Assembly: GCA_900180385.1 (NCBI GenBank)
Contig: FXLX01000008.1
Coordinates: forward strand, 1-57,617
Reading direction: 5' to 3'
Length of the DNA: 57,617 nucleotides
Origin: an uncultured Candidatus Thioglobus sp.
GTDB taxonomy: Bacteria > Pseudomonadota > Gammaproteobacteria > PS1 > Pseudothioglobaceae
Part shown: in pieces, positions 1-7,482 of the stretch
Layout of the letters: every line of letters starts with the position of its first letter
How positions within the stretch are numbered: the first letter of the stretch is position 1
Program-made: the position numbers and the translations under genes
Notes under the pieces: generated by a model
Database searches by the model: none
Seen by the model: the letters and a program-made list of their open reading frames with translations, nothing else
What the model was told of the DNA's origin: nothing

Positions 1-224
1 AAGAAAAATACTTAATTATTTCTCTAAATTTCTTCTCTGAAATACGGGAACGATTTACATACTTGTTTTTTTACTTTCATAACGGTACTTTAACATGATT
101 TTAAATATTCTTAAGTTGTCATGACCCTATTTTTTTAAGCATATGAATAACTATGCTTGCGCAAAATAATTTGAAAATAAAAAATCTGGCGTTGTCAGAA
201 ATTATCATATTTATCAAGGGTGGG

Positions 225-677
225 CTACTTACTCATGAGCTTTTCAATCTCATTTTTGAAAGCTTCAATATCTTGAAATTGGCGATAAACAGAAGCAAAA
301 CGAATATAGGCTACTTCATCAAGTGCCTTAAGCTCTTCCATCACCCATTCACCAATTTTAGCTGAGGGCACTTCGCGCTCAGATTGAGTCATGAGCTTGC
401 GTTCAATGCGCTGAATTGCTGTTTCAATTTGAGAAGTTTTAACCGGGCGTTTTTCTAAGGCTTTTAACAAACCAGAGCGTAGCTTTTCTTCACTAAAAGA
501 TTCGCGAGATTCGTCGCTTTTAATTAAACGCGGAAGATTTAAATCAACGGTTTCACGAGTTGAATAGCGCTCACCACAAGAAGTACACTCACGACGACGA
601 CGCACTTGTGAGCCGTCATCAATTAAACGAGTATCTAATACTTTGGTATCGTCAGACTGACAAAATGGACAGCGCAT
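225..677 (-). CDS. nrdR: Transcriptional repressor NrdR
   Basis: NrdR is a cytoplasmic repressor that senses ATP/dATP and shuts down ribonucleotide reductase genes. The 150-residue length is usual for the family. The N-terminal zinc ribbon is intact, with Cys3, Cys6, Cys31 and Cys34 (CPFC and CTSC pairs), and an ATP-cone domain occupies about residues 45-140. The ATG start matches the invariant MRCPFC opening. It lies 42 bp downstream of glyA on the same strand, so co-transcription is likely. No NrdR box could be assigned within the window. Confidence 0.97.
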   Translation of the reverse strand: MRCPFCQSDDTKVLDTRLIDDGSQVRRRRECTSCGERYSTRETVDLNLPRLIKSDESRESFSEEKLRSGLLKALEKRPVKTSQIETAIQRIERKLMTQSEREVPSAKIGEWVMEELKALDEVAYIRFASVYRQFQDIEAFKNEIEKLMSK

Positions 678-719
678 TCTCCCCCTAAATTTGAACTACT
701 TATACCCATCAAGTGGGCA

Positions 720-1976
720 CTAAAAAGAGTAAACCGGATGATTCGCACAAAGCTCAGTTACTTTAGCTCGCACTTCGTCAATCACTGATTGATTATCAAG
801 ATCATCACAAATATCACAAATCCACGTGGCAAGATTGGTACAATCGGTTTCATTAAAGCCACGCGTTGTCGCTGCAGGCGTACCCACACGAATACCACTG
901 GTTACAAATGGTGATTGTGGATCGTTTGGTACTGCGTTCATATTAACAGTAATGTGCGCTGCACCCAGTGCCGCATCAACTGCTTTACCAGTTAATCCTT
1001 GATCAATAAAACTCACTAAGAATAAATGATCATCAGTACCGCCAGAAACCACATCAAAGCCGCGCTCAATAAATGTTTTAGCCATTGCTTGTGCGTTAAC
1101 CTTGACTTGTTTTTGGTAAGCCTTATAGTCATCACTCATTGCTTCTTTAAAGCATACCGCCTTAGCTGCAATGATGTGCATTAATGGGCCGCCTTGAATA
1201 CCTGGGAAAATCGCAGAGTTTAATTTCTTTTCAATTTCTTCATTAGCCTTAGCTAAGATCAAACCACCACGAGGGCCACGCAATGTTTTATGAGTTGTTG
1301 TAGTGGTCACATCAGCAATAGCTACTGGAGATGGATATTCACCCGTTGCAATTAAGCCAGCAACGTGCGCCATATCAACCATTAAATATGCACTAATGTC
1401 ATCAGCGATATCTCTAAATTTTTGCCAATCAACCACACGTGAATACGCTGAGAAACCTGCAATAATCATTTTTGGCTTGTGCTCTTTTGCCAATGCTTCA
1501 ACTTGAGCATAATCAATTTCACCGGTTGATTCATCTAAGCCATACTGAATAGCATTGAAGTTTTTGCCAGAAAATGAAGGCTTTGCACCATGCGTTAAAT
1601 GACCACCATGTGCAAGACTCATACCCAGAATGGTATCGCCCGGTACTAACAATGCTTGGAAAACTGCAGCATTTGCCTGAGAGCCAGAATGCGGCTGCAC
1701 GTTGGCATAATCTGCACCAAATAATTCTTTGGCACGATCAATAGCTAATTGCTCAACTACATCTACATGTTCACAACCACCATAATAACGCTTACCAGGA
1801 TAGCCTTCTGCGTACTTATTAGTTAGCTGAGAGCCTTGCGCTTCCATCACCGCAGGTGAGGTGTAGTTTTCACTAGCGATTAATTCAATGTGTGCTTCTT
1901 GACGCGCCTCTTCTGCAATGATTGCATTGGCAATATCAACATCTACGATGGCTAAAGTTTGTGATTTATCAAACAT
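720..1976 (-). CDS. glyA: Serine hydroxymethyltransferase
   Basis: Cytosolic PLP enzyme that converts serine plus tetrahydrofolate to glycine plus 5,10-methylene-tetrahydrofolate, the main source of one-carbon units. At 418 residues it is full length. The PLP lysine is Lys230 in the TTTTTHK motif, followed by the glycine-rich RGPRGG loop. The N-terminal [10 protein letters not shown] substrate segment and the [14 protein letters not shown] motif are both present. It is upstream of nrdR on the same strand. Confidence 0.98.
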   Translation of the reverse strand: MFDKSQTLAIVDVDIANAIIAEEARQEAHIELIASENYTSPAVMEAQGSQLTNKYAEGYPGKRYYGGCEHVDVVEQLAIDRAKELFGADYANVQPHSGSQANAAVFQALLVPGDTILGMSLAHGGHLTHGAKPSFSGKNFNAIQYGLDESTGEIDYAQVEALAKEHKPKMIIAGFSAYSRVVDWQKFRDIADDISAYLMVDMAHVAGLIATGEYPSPVAIADVTTTTTHKTLRGPRGGLILAKANEEIEKKLNSAIFPGIQGGPLMHIIAAKAVCFKEAMSDDYKAYQKQVKVNAQAMAKTFIERGFDVVSGGTDDHLFLVSFIDQGLTGKAVDAALGAAHITVNMNAVPNDPQSPFVTSGIRVGTPAATTRGFNETDCTNLATWICDICDDLDNQSVIDEVRAKVTELCANHPVYSF

Positions 1977-2055
1977 AATTTTCCTTGTGAATTTTAGAAT
2001 TATTTTATCTCATTTTACAAATTAGCAAAGTATATATCTGCCAATAAAAAGAGGT

Positions 2056-2835
2056 TTATTGTGACTTTCTTAATTTTTTAATCTGTCGATAAGCGGCGTT
2101 AATCTCTTGGGTTTTTTCTGTAGCTAATCGAATCATTTCCTCTGGCAAGCCTTTAGAGACCAACTTGTCAGGATGGTGCTGAGCCATTAATCGACGATAG
2201 GCGGTTTTCATTTCCCCATCGGTTACTGAAGATTCAATACCTAAAACTGCATAAGCATCATCAATACTTGCACTTGTTTGCTGAACAGAACCTGCATAGT
2301 GTTGTTGTGCGCTAACCATTTTAATTAGTTGATTAATATGTGCTGCATTAAAACCTAGTTGTTGCGCCACATAATAAAGTGCTTTTTTCTCATCAGCATG
2401 TAACACGCCATCAGCCAATGCAGTAGAAATCAAAATCTCCAAAAACATTTGCAATAAATTACTACGACGATGACACTCGCGTCGAAACTGCGCAAGAATA
2501 TCGGCAATTGGAAAATCATCCTGCTTACCTTGATTAAATAAAGCAATGGCCGCCTTTCTTTGTTCGGGCAATAGACGCATATTGGTCATCACCTGCTCAG
2601 CCATAGATATTTCCGAAGCTGAGACTTTACCGTCAGCCTTAGCTAAATAACCCATAATTGAAAATGTAGCTGTAAAAAATGCCACTTGTGTACGTTCTGT
2701 ATCGCCAATACCGATACGCTCGCCACCTAGCCCTTGATCAATTCGATGTCCAAAAGTGGCACCAATAATTGCACCTAACGGACCTCCCATCATAAACCCA
2801 AGGCCACTACCAATTGCTTTTCCCCACCAGCTCAT
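2056..2835 (-). CDS. djlA: DjlA-type co-chaperone (TerB-like plus J domain)
   Basis: A membrane-associated DnaJ-like co-chaperone of DnaK. The N-terminus (about residues 8-28) is a glycine-rich hydrophobic segment resembling the DjlA anchor. Residues about 50-170 match a TerB-like helical domain, and residues about 193-259 form a J domain with the HPD motif at 221-223, the part that stimulates DnaK ATPase. At 259 residues it is close to E. coli DjlA (271). It appears monocistronic: glyA lies 79 bp downstream, and a terminator for the next upstream gene lies before it. Confidence 0.9.
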   Translation of the reverse strand: MSWWGKAIGSGLGFMMGGPLGAIIGATFGHRIDQGLGGERIGIGDTERTQVAFFTATFSIMGYLAKADGKVSASEISMAEQVMTNMRLLPEQRKAAIALFNQGKQDDFPIADILAQFRRECHRRSNLLQMFLEILISTALADGVLHADEKKALYYVAQQLGFNAAHINQLIKMVSAQQHYAGSVQQTSASIDDAYAVLGIESSVTDGEMKTAYRRLMAQHHPDKLVSKGLPEEMIRLATEKTQEINAAYRQIKKLRKSQ

Positions 2836-2997
2836 ATACTTATTCGTTAAATTAAAAATATGGTCATTATTATAGCAAAATTAGTTAAATTAAAATTAGC
2901 TAAAAAAAACGACTATTCAGCCACAACACCATTAAAAATATCAGAAATAATGAAAATTAGAGTTAATAAGGACACTTTGACATATAAATTAGGCAAT

Positions 2998-3028
2998 AAA
3001 AAAAGCCACATAAATGCGGCTTTTTTAT
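2998..3028 (-). terminator. Rho-independent terminator for the small ORF at 3049
   Basis: A9-bp A/T-flanked stem (AAAAAAGCC with GGCTTTTTT) encloses a 10-nt loop. Read on the minus strand it extends by GU, CG and AU pairs to a UUUA tetraloop and ends in a run of T. It lies about 20 bp after the stop codon of the 62-residue ORF. It could also act weakly in the plus direction. Confidence 0.8.
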
Positions 3029-3048
3029 TACAATAATCTAATTAAAGA

Positions 3049-3237
3049 CTATGGCTGCTTAGGAGTCTCGTAAGGAACTTCAGTTTGAACAGAACTCCAC
3101 TCAGTTGTGTAACCAACATGAAAGCCCGGCTCTACTTCTCCATCTTTATTTCTGTTTTGAGTTGTTGTCACTTGGTGTTTACCCTCTTGACCAACTACGC
3201 CTGTAGGAACCTTAGGTCTTTGCATTTGTCCGCTCAT
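3049..3237 (-). CDS. Small hydrophilic protein of unknown function
   Basis: Encodes 62 residues and I do not recognise the family. The protein is polar and Gly/Pro/Thr/Gln-rich, has no membrane segment or signal peptide, and looks disordered. It is more than a chance ORF: an AGGAG Shine-Dalgarno stands at the right distance before the ATG, and a good terminator follows the stop. It stands alone between djlA and moeB. No role is proposed. Confidence 0.6.
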   Translation of the reverse strand: MSGQMQRPKVPTGVVGQEGKHQVTTTQNRNKDGEVEPGFHVGYTTEWSSVQTEVPYETPKQP

Positions 3238-3368
3238 ATTCTACTCCTAGAAAATCTTAAAATATCCGTTGTAAGATGCTACAACTTAAAAATACTTTAA
3301 TTAAATAATTAATTGCGACAATTATACAGCGATGTTTAACAATTTTTGTATTTTTTTACGTTAAAAAA

Positions 3369-4112
3369 TTAGCTTGACTGGCAAACTGGACAATTAGCAT
3401 CTTTGCTAATTTTTACTGATCTAAACGTCAAATCTAGTACGTCAATAATCATTAATTTGCCAAGCAGCTGCTCGCCAAGATTTAACACTACTTTGGTAGC
3501 TTGTAGCGCTTGCATAGTACCTAGCATACCTGCCACAGGTGCCAAAATTCCGTTGTTAGTACAATTTTCTTCACTATCACCTTCTTTTGAATATAAGCAC
3601 TGATAACAAGGTTGATCAGTTTCATAGCCTTTAAAAACACTAAGCTGACCTTCGAAGCGAATAACTGCTGCAGATACCAATGGTTTTTTTAATGTCACAC
3701 AAGCTTGATTGATTTTAAAGCGTGTGTCAAAATTATCAGTACCATCCAAAACAATATCAGACAGCCCTACCCATTTAGCTAAATTATTTTCATCAAGATC
3801 ACTCACACTGGTGATTTTAATAGTTGGATTAATTGCCTGCATTTTTTGTTTGGCAGAGTCAACCTTTAGCTTGCCAATATCGTCCGTGTGGTGAATTATT
3901 TGGCGCTGTAAGTTAGACAATTCTACCGTGTCAAAATCAGCAATGATAAGATGGCCCACACCTGCAGCGGCTAAATAAAGTGCAGTTGGTGCACCAAGAC
4001 CACCCATACCAATTAACAACATGGTTGAACCGAGTAATACCTCTTGACCTTCTATACCCACTTCTGGAAGCATTATTTGTCGAGAATATCTAAGTAATTG
4101 TTGATTGTTCAT
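3369..4112 (-). CDS. moeB: MoeB/ThiF-family adenylyltransferase
   Basis: An E1-like enzyme that adenylates the C-terminal glycine of a sulfur-carrier protein (MoaD for molybdopterin or ThiS for thiamine). The nucleotide-binding loop GMGGLGAP lies about 35 residues from the start, and the catalytic-region cysteine is in the stretch before NNGILAPV. Two zinc-binding CxxC pairs (CYQC and the C-terminal CPVC) are present. There is no C-terminal rhodanese domain, which favours MoeB over MoeZ/MOCS3 types. I start at the ATG giving MNNQQLLRYSRQ, the conserved family opening. The open frame runs further upstream to a TTG, but that part overlaps the relic of msrA. The start is 11 bp after the msrA relic stop. 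Confidence 0.85.
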   Translation of the reverse strand: MNNQQLLRYSRQIMLPEVGIEGQEVLLGSTMLLIGMGGLGAPTALYLAAAGVGHLIIADFDTVELSNLQRQIIHHTDDIGKLKVDSAKQKMQAINPTIKITSVSDLDENNLAKWVGLSDIVLDGTDNFDTRFKINQACVTLKKPLVSAAVIRFEGQLSVFKGYETDQPCYQCLYSKEGDSEENCTNNGILAPVAGMLGTMQALQATKVVLNLGEQLLGKLMIIDVLDLTFRSVKISKDANCPVCQSS

Positions 4113-4123
4113 AGAGTTGTATT

Positions 4124-4528
4124 TTATGGGTTTTTGGCAAAGAATTTGTTGATTTTGGGCGTGATTAGTGCCGTACAATAAGGTTGATTTGGATTGTTAT
4201 TAAAATAATTCTAATGATAATTCTCTGCTGGATAAAACACAGCAGAGCGATACTGAGTTCCTTTGTCGTTACCTTGTTGATTAAGTGTGGTTGAATCATG
4301 TGTGGCAAAAAATACTTCCAACAATCGCTTAAACGTTATTAAAGATTCGTCAAATTCAATTTTTACCACTTCAGCATGGCCAGATACTCCTGTACAGATA
4401 TCTTGATAAGTTGGATTTTTAACCTGGCCATTGCAATAGCCAGATTCCACGCCACTAACGCCTTCAATACGCTGAAAAATAGCTTCAACACACCAGAAAC
4501 ATCCATCGGCAAAATACGCTGTTTGCAT
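4124..4528 (-). pseudogene. msrA: Decayed peptide methionine sulfoxide reductase A
   Basis: MsrA reduces methionine-S-sulfoxide in oxidised proteins. The first about 95 codons are convincing: catalytic GCFWC with Glu four positions on, GYCNGQ, GHAEVV and GTQYRSA. Directly after QYRSAV the sequence jumps to FYPAENYH, a motif that normally lies about 40-45 residues later, so an in-frame deletion is implied. The next codon is TAG (4211-4213) where homologues have Gln. Beyond it the frame stays open for 28 codons with an MsrA-like tail (NYFNNNPNQPYC), ending at a TAA at 4124-4126. I read this as a pseudogene. A short truncated protein ending at the TAG could still be made but would probably not fold. 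Confidence 0.85.
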
Positions 4529-4566
4529 GTATGATTAGACTCTTAATAAAAACTATAGTATAGCTG

Positions 4567-5271
4567 ATGAGCGCGCAAGAAATTATCACACAACTTAAAT
4601 CTCTAGCCAGTGACTCTCGCAAAAAATCTAACGAAAATTACTTTAAAACTGGGCCTGGACAATATAGCGAGCACGATCAATTTATCGGTGTACGCGTGCC
4701 GAAAATTAGAAAGATTGCCAAACAAACCTTTAAAAAAATCAACTTTAATGAAATTGACTTGTTGATTAATCATGATATTCATGAAGTTCGATATTGCGGT
4801 TTGATTATTTTGGTTTATCAATATCAAGCTGGAAATCAACATGAAGTATTTAATTATTATATTAACAACCTACAAGCAGTTAACAACTGGGATTTAGTAG
4901 ATTATTCAACATCTAAAATCATTGGAGACTATCTTTTTAATTATCCGGCGCAATTGCCAATACTTGATGATTGGGGCACATCACCCAACTTATGGCACAG
5001 ACGTATTGCTATTGTTTCTACATTTGCCTTTATCAAGCAAGCTAATTTTGAACCGACACTCAGGATTGGCAAGCTATTATTAAACGATAAAGAGGATTTA
5101 ATTCATAAGGCACTTGGCTGGATGTTAAGAGAAATTTATAAAAAAAATAGCAATGTTTGCGTAGCCTTCCTACAAGAAAACTACGCACAACTACCTAGAA
5201 CTACTTTAAGATATGCCATTGAACGCATGCAAGAAGATGAGAGGCTGCGTTATTTAAAAGGGGTTTTTTGA
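4567..5271 (+). CDS. DNA alkylation repair protein, AlkD-like
   Basis: Belongs to the HEAT-repeat alkylpurine DNA glycosylase superfamily (AlkC/AlkD), which removes N3- and N7-alkylated bases. The 234-residue length and all-helical pattern fit, with the characteristic RVPKIRKIAK segment near residue 48, EVRYCGL near 75 and the NNWDLVDYS segment near 116. It is divergent from msrA. Its TGA overlaps the ATG of the next gene by one base, so it is the first gene of a three-gene unit. The catalytic details of this subfamily are not certain from sequence alone. Confidence 0.85.
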   Translation: MSAQEIITQLKSLASDSRKKSNENYFKTGPGQYSEHDQFIGVRVPKIRKIAKQTFKKINFNEIDLLINHDIHEVRYCGLIILVYQYQAGNQHEVFNYYINNLQAVNNWDLVDYSTSKIIGDYLFNYPAQLPILDDWGTSPNLWHRRIAIVSTFAFIKQANFEPTLRIGKLLLNDKEDLIHKALGWMLREIYKKNSNVCVAFLQENYAQLPRTTLRYAIERMQEDERLRYLKGVF

Positions 5272-5582
5272 TGGTTCAAATTAGTTTTTACGTGCCAGAA
5301 ATAGACTTAGAGACAGTAAAAAATGCTATGTTTGATGCGGGTGCTGGTCGATACAATAACTACGAACAATGCGCTTGGCAAACCATTGGCATGGGGCAAT
5401 TCAAACCTATTGGTAATGCTCGCCCTGCTATTGGCCTTTTAGATAAGTTGGAAGTTATTAAAGAATACAAAGTAGAAATGATTTGTGTCGATGATCATTT
5501 GCCACGCGTACTCGAAGCCATGAAATTTGCACACCCATATGAAGAAGTCGCTTATACCGTTATAAAAATGGAAAACCAATGA
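5271..5582 (+). CDS. NIF3/YqfO C-terminal-like (CutA-fold) protein
   Basis: A 103-residue stand-alone version of the small domain found inserted in NIF3/YqfO proteins. The typical pattern is an N-terminal strand with YVPEIDLETVKNAMFDAGAGRYNNY, shown here as YVPEIDLE and AGAGRYNNY, and the C-terminal AHPYEEVAY motif. The biochemical role is unknown; a trimeric, ligand or metal-binding fold is expected. The ATG at 5271 overlaps the upstream stop as TGATG, and its own stop overlaps the next start as ATGA. It is translationally coupled with its neighbours. Confidence 0.8.
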   Translation: MVQISFYVPEIDLETVKNAMFDAGAGRYNNYEQCAWQTIGMGQFKPIGNARPAIGLLDKLEVIKEYKVEMICVDDHLPRVLEAMKFAHPYEEVAYTVIKMENQ

Positions 5583-6661
5583 ATACAAAAACCAAAGCAC
5601 CCTACGAACAAGGCTTTATGCTGAGCCTATTGCTACTAGCCATTGGCGGACTTATTTGGCTTTTTATGCCTTTTATGCCTTCATTATTTTTAGCGCTGTT
5701 AATCGCCATTGCCAGTTTTGCTCAATACACAAAATTACAGGCTAGCTTTTCTGCGAGTGTTTCCGCCATCATTATGACACTACTAATAACGGTTATCCTG
5801 ATATTGCCCCTTAGCTATATTTTGTTAATGGGTGGCATTGAAATATCAAATCTAATACAAACCATTAAATTAGATTTCACCGTAGAGGATTCTAAGCAGA
5901 TATTTGATCAGATTATCATGACACTGCCATTATCTGATTCAATCATTAACAACTTAAAAGATTCGATAGGTAACAACTTGGACAGTATTATTATCAGTCT
6001 GAAAGATTTTTCAGTGGTGATTTTAAAAAGCATTGTTAACCTATCTTCTCACTTCGTTTTCTTTTTGATTGTGATGATTTTTTCATTGTACTATTTCTAT
6101 ATTGATGGAAAAAGCACGGTAAAGCGTTTAAAAGATTTATCACCTTTGGAAAATCATTTGGATGATATTTTGCTTAATCAATTTGCAAGCTTGTCTATTA
6201 GTTTAGTTAGCAGTGTGTTTATCATCGCTATTCTTCAAGGTTTAATATTTTCAATCGGAGTGATGCTTGTTGGGCTACCAGTTTTATACTTTGGATTAGC
6301 CATGGCGCTAGCTAGTTTTATTCCAGTACTCGGCGGTCTGATCATTTGGCTGCCCCTAAGTCTATATCTATACTCACAAGGGAAAAATGTTGACGCCTTA
6401 ATTATTGTTATCTTTGGTGCTGTTTTTATCGGTGTGATTTTAGATAACTTTATTAGACCGCTAATCATTCAAAAAATCTCTAAAAAATCTGGCCAGAAAA
6501 ATGCGTTAGATCATACACTGATTACCGTACTATCAACCTTAGCAGGCATTATGCAGTTTGGTGTATTGGGTTTATTTATCGGCCCAATTATTGCTGCAAT
6601 GGCGATTAGCATCTTTGACGTTTATGCGATTAAATACACATATAATTCAGATCAAAGCTAG
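5579..6661 (+). CDS. AI-2E family transporter (PerM/TqsA-like membrane protein)
   Basis: Polytopic inner-membrane protein of 360 residues with the arrangement of the AI-2E transporter family. There are three N-terminal hydrophobic segments (about 10-90), a soluble middle region (about 100-150), then the conserved C-terminal cluster with the PVLGGLIIWLP segment and the DNFIRPLII motif typical of the family. Members export small molecules (TqsA, AI-2) or act as Na+/H+ antiporters, so the substrate is unknown here. It starts at an ATGA overlap with the preceding gene. Confidence 0.85.
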   Translation: MNTKTKAPYEQGFMLSLLLLAIGGLIWLFMPFMPSLFLALLIAIASFAQYTKLQASFSASVSAIIMTLLITVILILPLSYILLMGGIEISNLIQTIKLDFTVEDSKQIFDQIIMTLPLSDSIINNLKDSIGNNLDSIIISLKDFSVVILKSIVNLSSHFVFFLIVMIFSLYYFYIDGKSTVKRLKDLSPLENHLDDILLNQFASLSISLVSSVFIIAILQGLIFSIGVMLVGLPVLYFGLAMALASFIPVLGGLIIWLPLSLYLYSQGKNVDALIIVIFGAVFIGVILDNFIRPLIIQKISKKSGQKNALDHTLITVLSTLAGIMQFGVLGLFIGPIIAAMAISIFDVYAIKYTYNSDQS

Positions 6662-6668
6662 CACCATT

Positions 6669-6697
6669 CTGACAGTTTTTCTGTAATCAGGTATAAT
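6669..6697 (+). promoter_or_regulatory. Putative sigma-70 promoter of the gene at 6726
   Basis: A CTGACA element at 6669-6674 and a perfect TATAAT at 6692-6697 are separated by exactly 17 bp. The predicted start is about 20 bp before the ATG at 6726. Confidence 0.6.
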
Positions 6698-6725
6698 CTA
6701 TCTCTTTCATTTACAGCACAAAGCC

Positions 6726-7196
6726 ATGTTAAATAAGTTAGTTGAATATATTAAAAACAACCACCCTGATGCCGATGTTGATGTCTATCTAGATGCAAAG
6801 TACATCCAACTAAACAACGCCCAATTGAAGCAAATTGCGGATGCGCTTGAACGTGGTGATATTTCATCACTACCCGCTTCTAGCTGTGGCGCTGGTCACT
6901 TTATTTTTCATTTTGGCTCAACCATTATTCTTGTACAAAAAGACACAACAGATTCAAAAACTGTATTTAGTGCTGAACTAGCTTGGGAGACTGATTTCTT
7001 ATCAGTAAGATCGGTTAGAGATAAGACCAAAGGTTTCTACTTTATTAACTTTGAGTTTGATGATGATTACAAGGTAACTCTGCTTGAGACTCAAAAAATT
7101 ATTGAAGGTCATGTAAACAACGCTGACAAAAATCAAAAAATTATTGACAAGGTGATGCCAGTTCTTAAGGGCTTTATGACAGCTATTTCAGATTAA
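6726..7196 (+). CDS. Conserved-looking protein of unknown function
   Basis: 156 residues, acidic, with no signal peptide or membrane segment; I do not recognise the family. The middle contains SSCGAGHFIFHFGSTI and a beta-rich region followed by a C-terminal helix, suggesting a compact alpha/beta cytosolic protein. It has its own good promoter 30 bp upstream and is convergent with ihfA, whose stop is one base away, so the gene is real. Function cannot be inferred. Confidence 0.75.
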   Translation: MLNKLVEYIKNNHPDADVDVYLDAKYIQLNNAQLKQIADALERGDISSLPASSCGAGHFIFHFGSTIILVQKDTTDSKTVFSAELAWETDFLSVRSVRDKTKGFYFINFEFDDDYKVTLLETQKIIEGHVNNADKNQKIIDKVMPVLKGFMTAISD

Positions 7197-7197
7197 G

Positions 7198-7482
7198 CTA
7201 ACCGGCTTGGGTTAGTTTTTTTAGTTTTGGGCCGGCTTTAAAGCTAACTACTTTTCTAGCAGAGATAATCACCTCTTCACCGGTTTTTGGATTCCTGCCT
7301 GGACGTTCTGATTTTTCTCTAATGCTAAAGTTACCAAAGCTTGATAACTTTACCTCTTCGCCTTGGGCAAGTGCTGTTTGAATTTGATTAAAAAAATTAT
7401 TGGTTAGCTGTAATGCTTGAGCATGAGTAATTTCCATCTCACGCACCAAGCCATCGGCGATATCTTTTTTACTCAGCGACAT
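7198..7482 (-). CDS. ihfA: Integration host factor alpha subunit
   Basis: A 94-residue DNA-bending protein of the HU/IHF family that acts with IhfB in nucleoid structure, recombination and transcription. The beta-ribbon arm signature FGNFSIREKSERPGRNPKTG (residues about 46-65) includes the intercalating Pro. The alpha rather than beta assignment rests on its location: it follows pheT, exactly as in E. coli, with a TAATG overlap between the pheT stop and the ihfA start. Confidence 0.95.
   Translation of the reverse strand: MSLSKKDIADGLVREMEITHAQALQLTNNFFNQIQTALAQGEEVKLSSFGNFSIREKSERPGRNPKTGEEVIISARKVVSFKAGPKLKKLTQAG

Noticed and set aside
153..365. Plus-strand ORF overlapping the end of nrdR
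   Set aside because: Low-complexity shadow of nrdR's 3' end with no family match.
1303..1506. Plus-strand ORF inside glyA and many similar ORFs opposite long genes
   Set aside because: Shadow frames of well-supported genes, with no ribosome site or family match.
4112..4178. Upstream TTG start for moeB
   Set aside because: The extra N-terminal residues overlap the msrA relic in another frame and have no counterpart in the family; ATG at 4112 fits.
4211..4213. TAG read-through in msrA
   Set aside because: TAG ends other genes normally (for example hsp-like neighbours such as the antitoxin at 14643), and the internal deletion already makes function unlikely.
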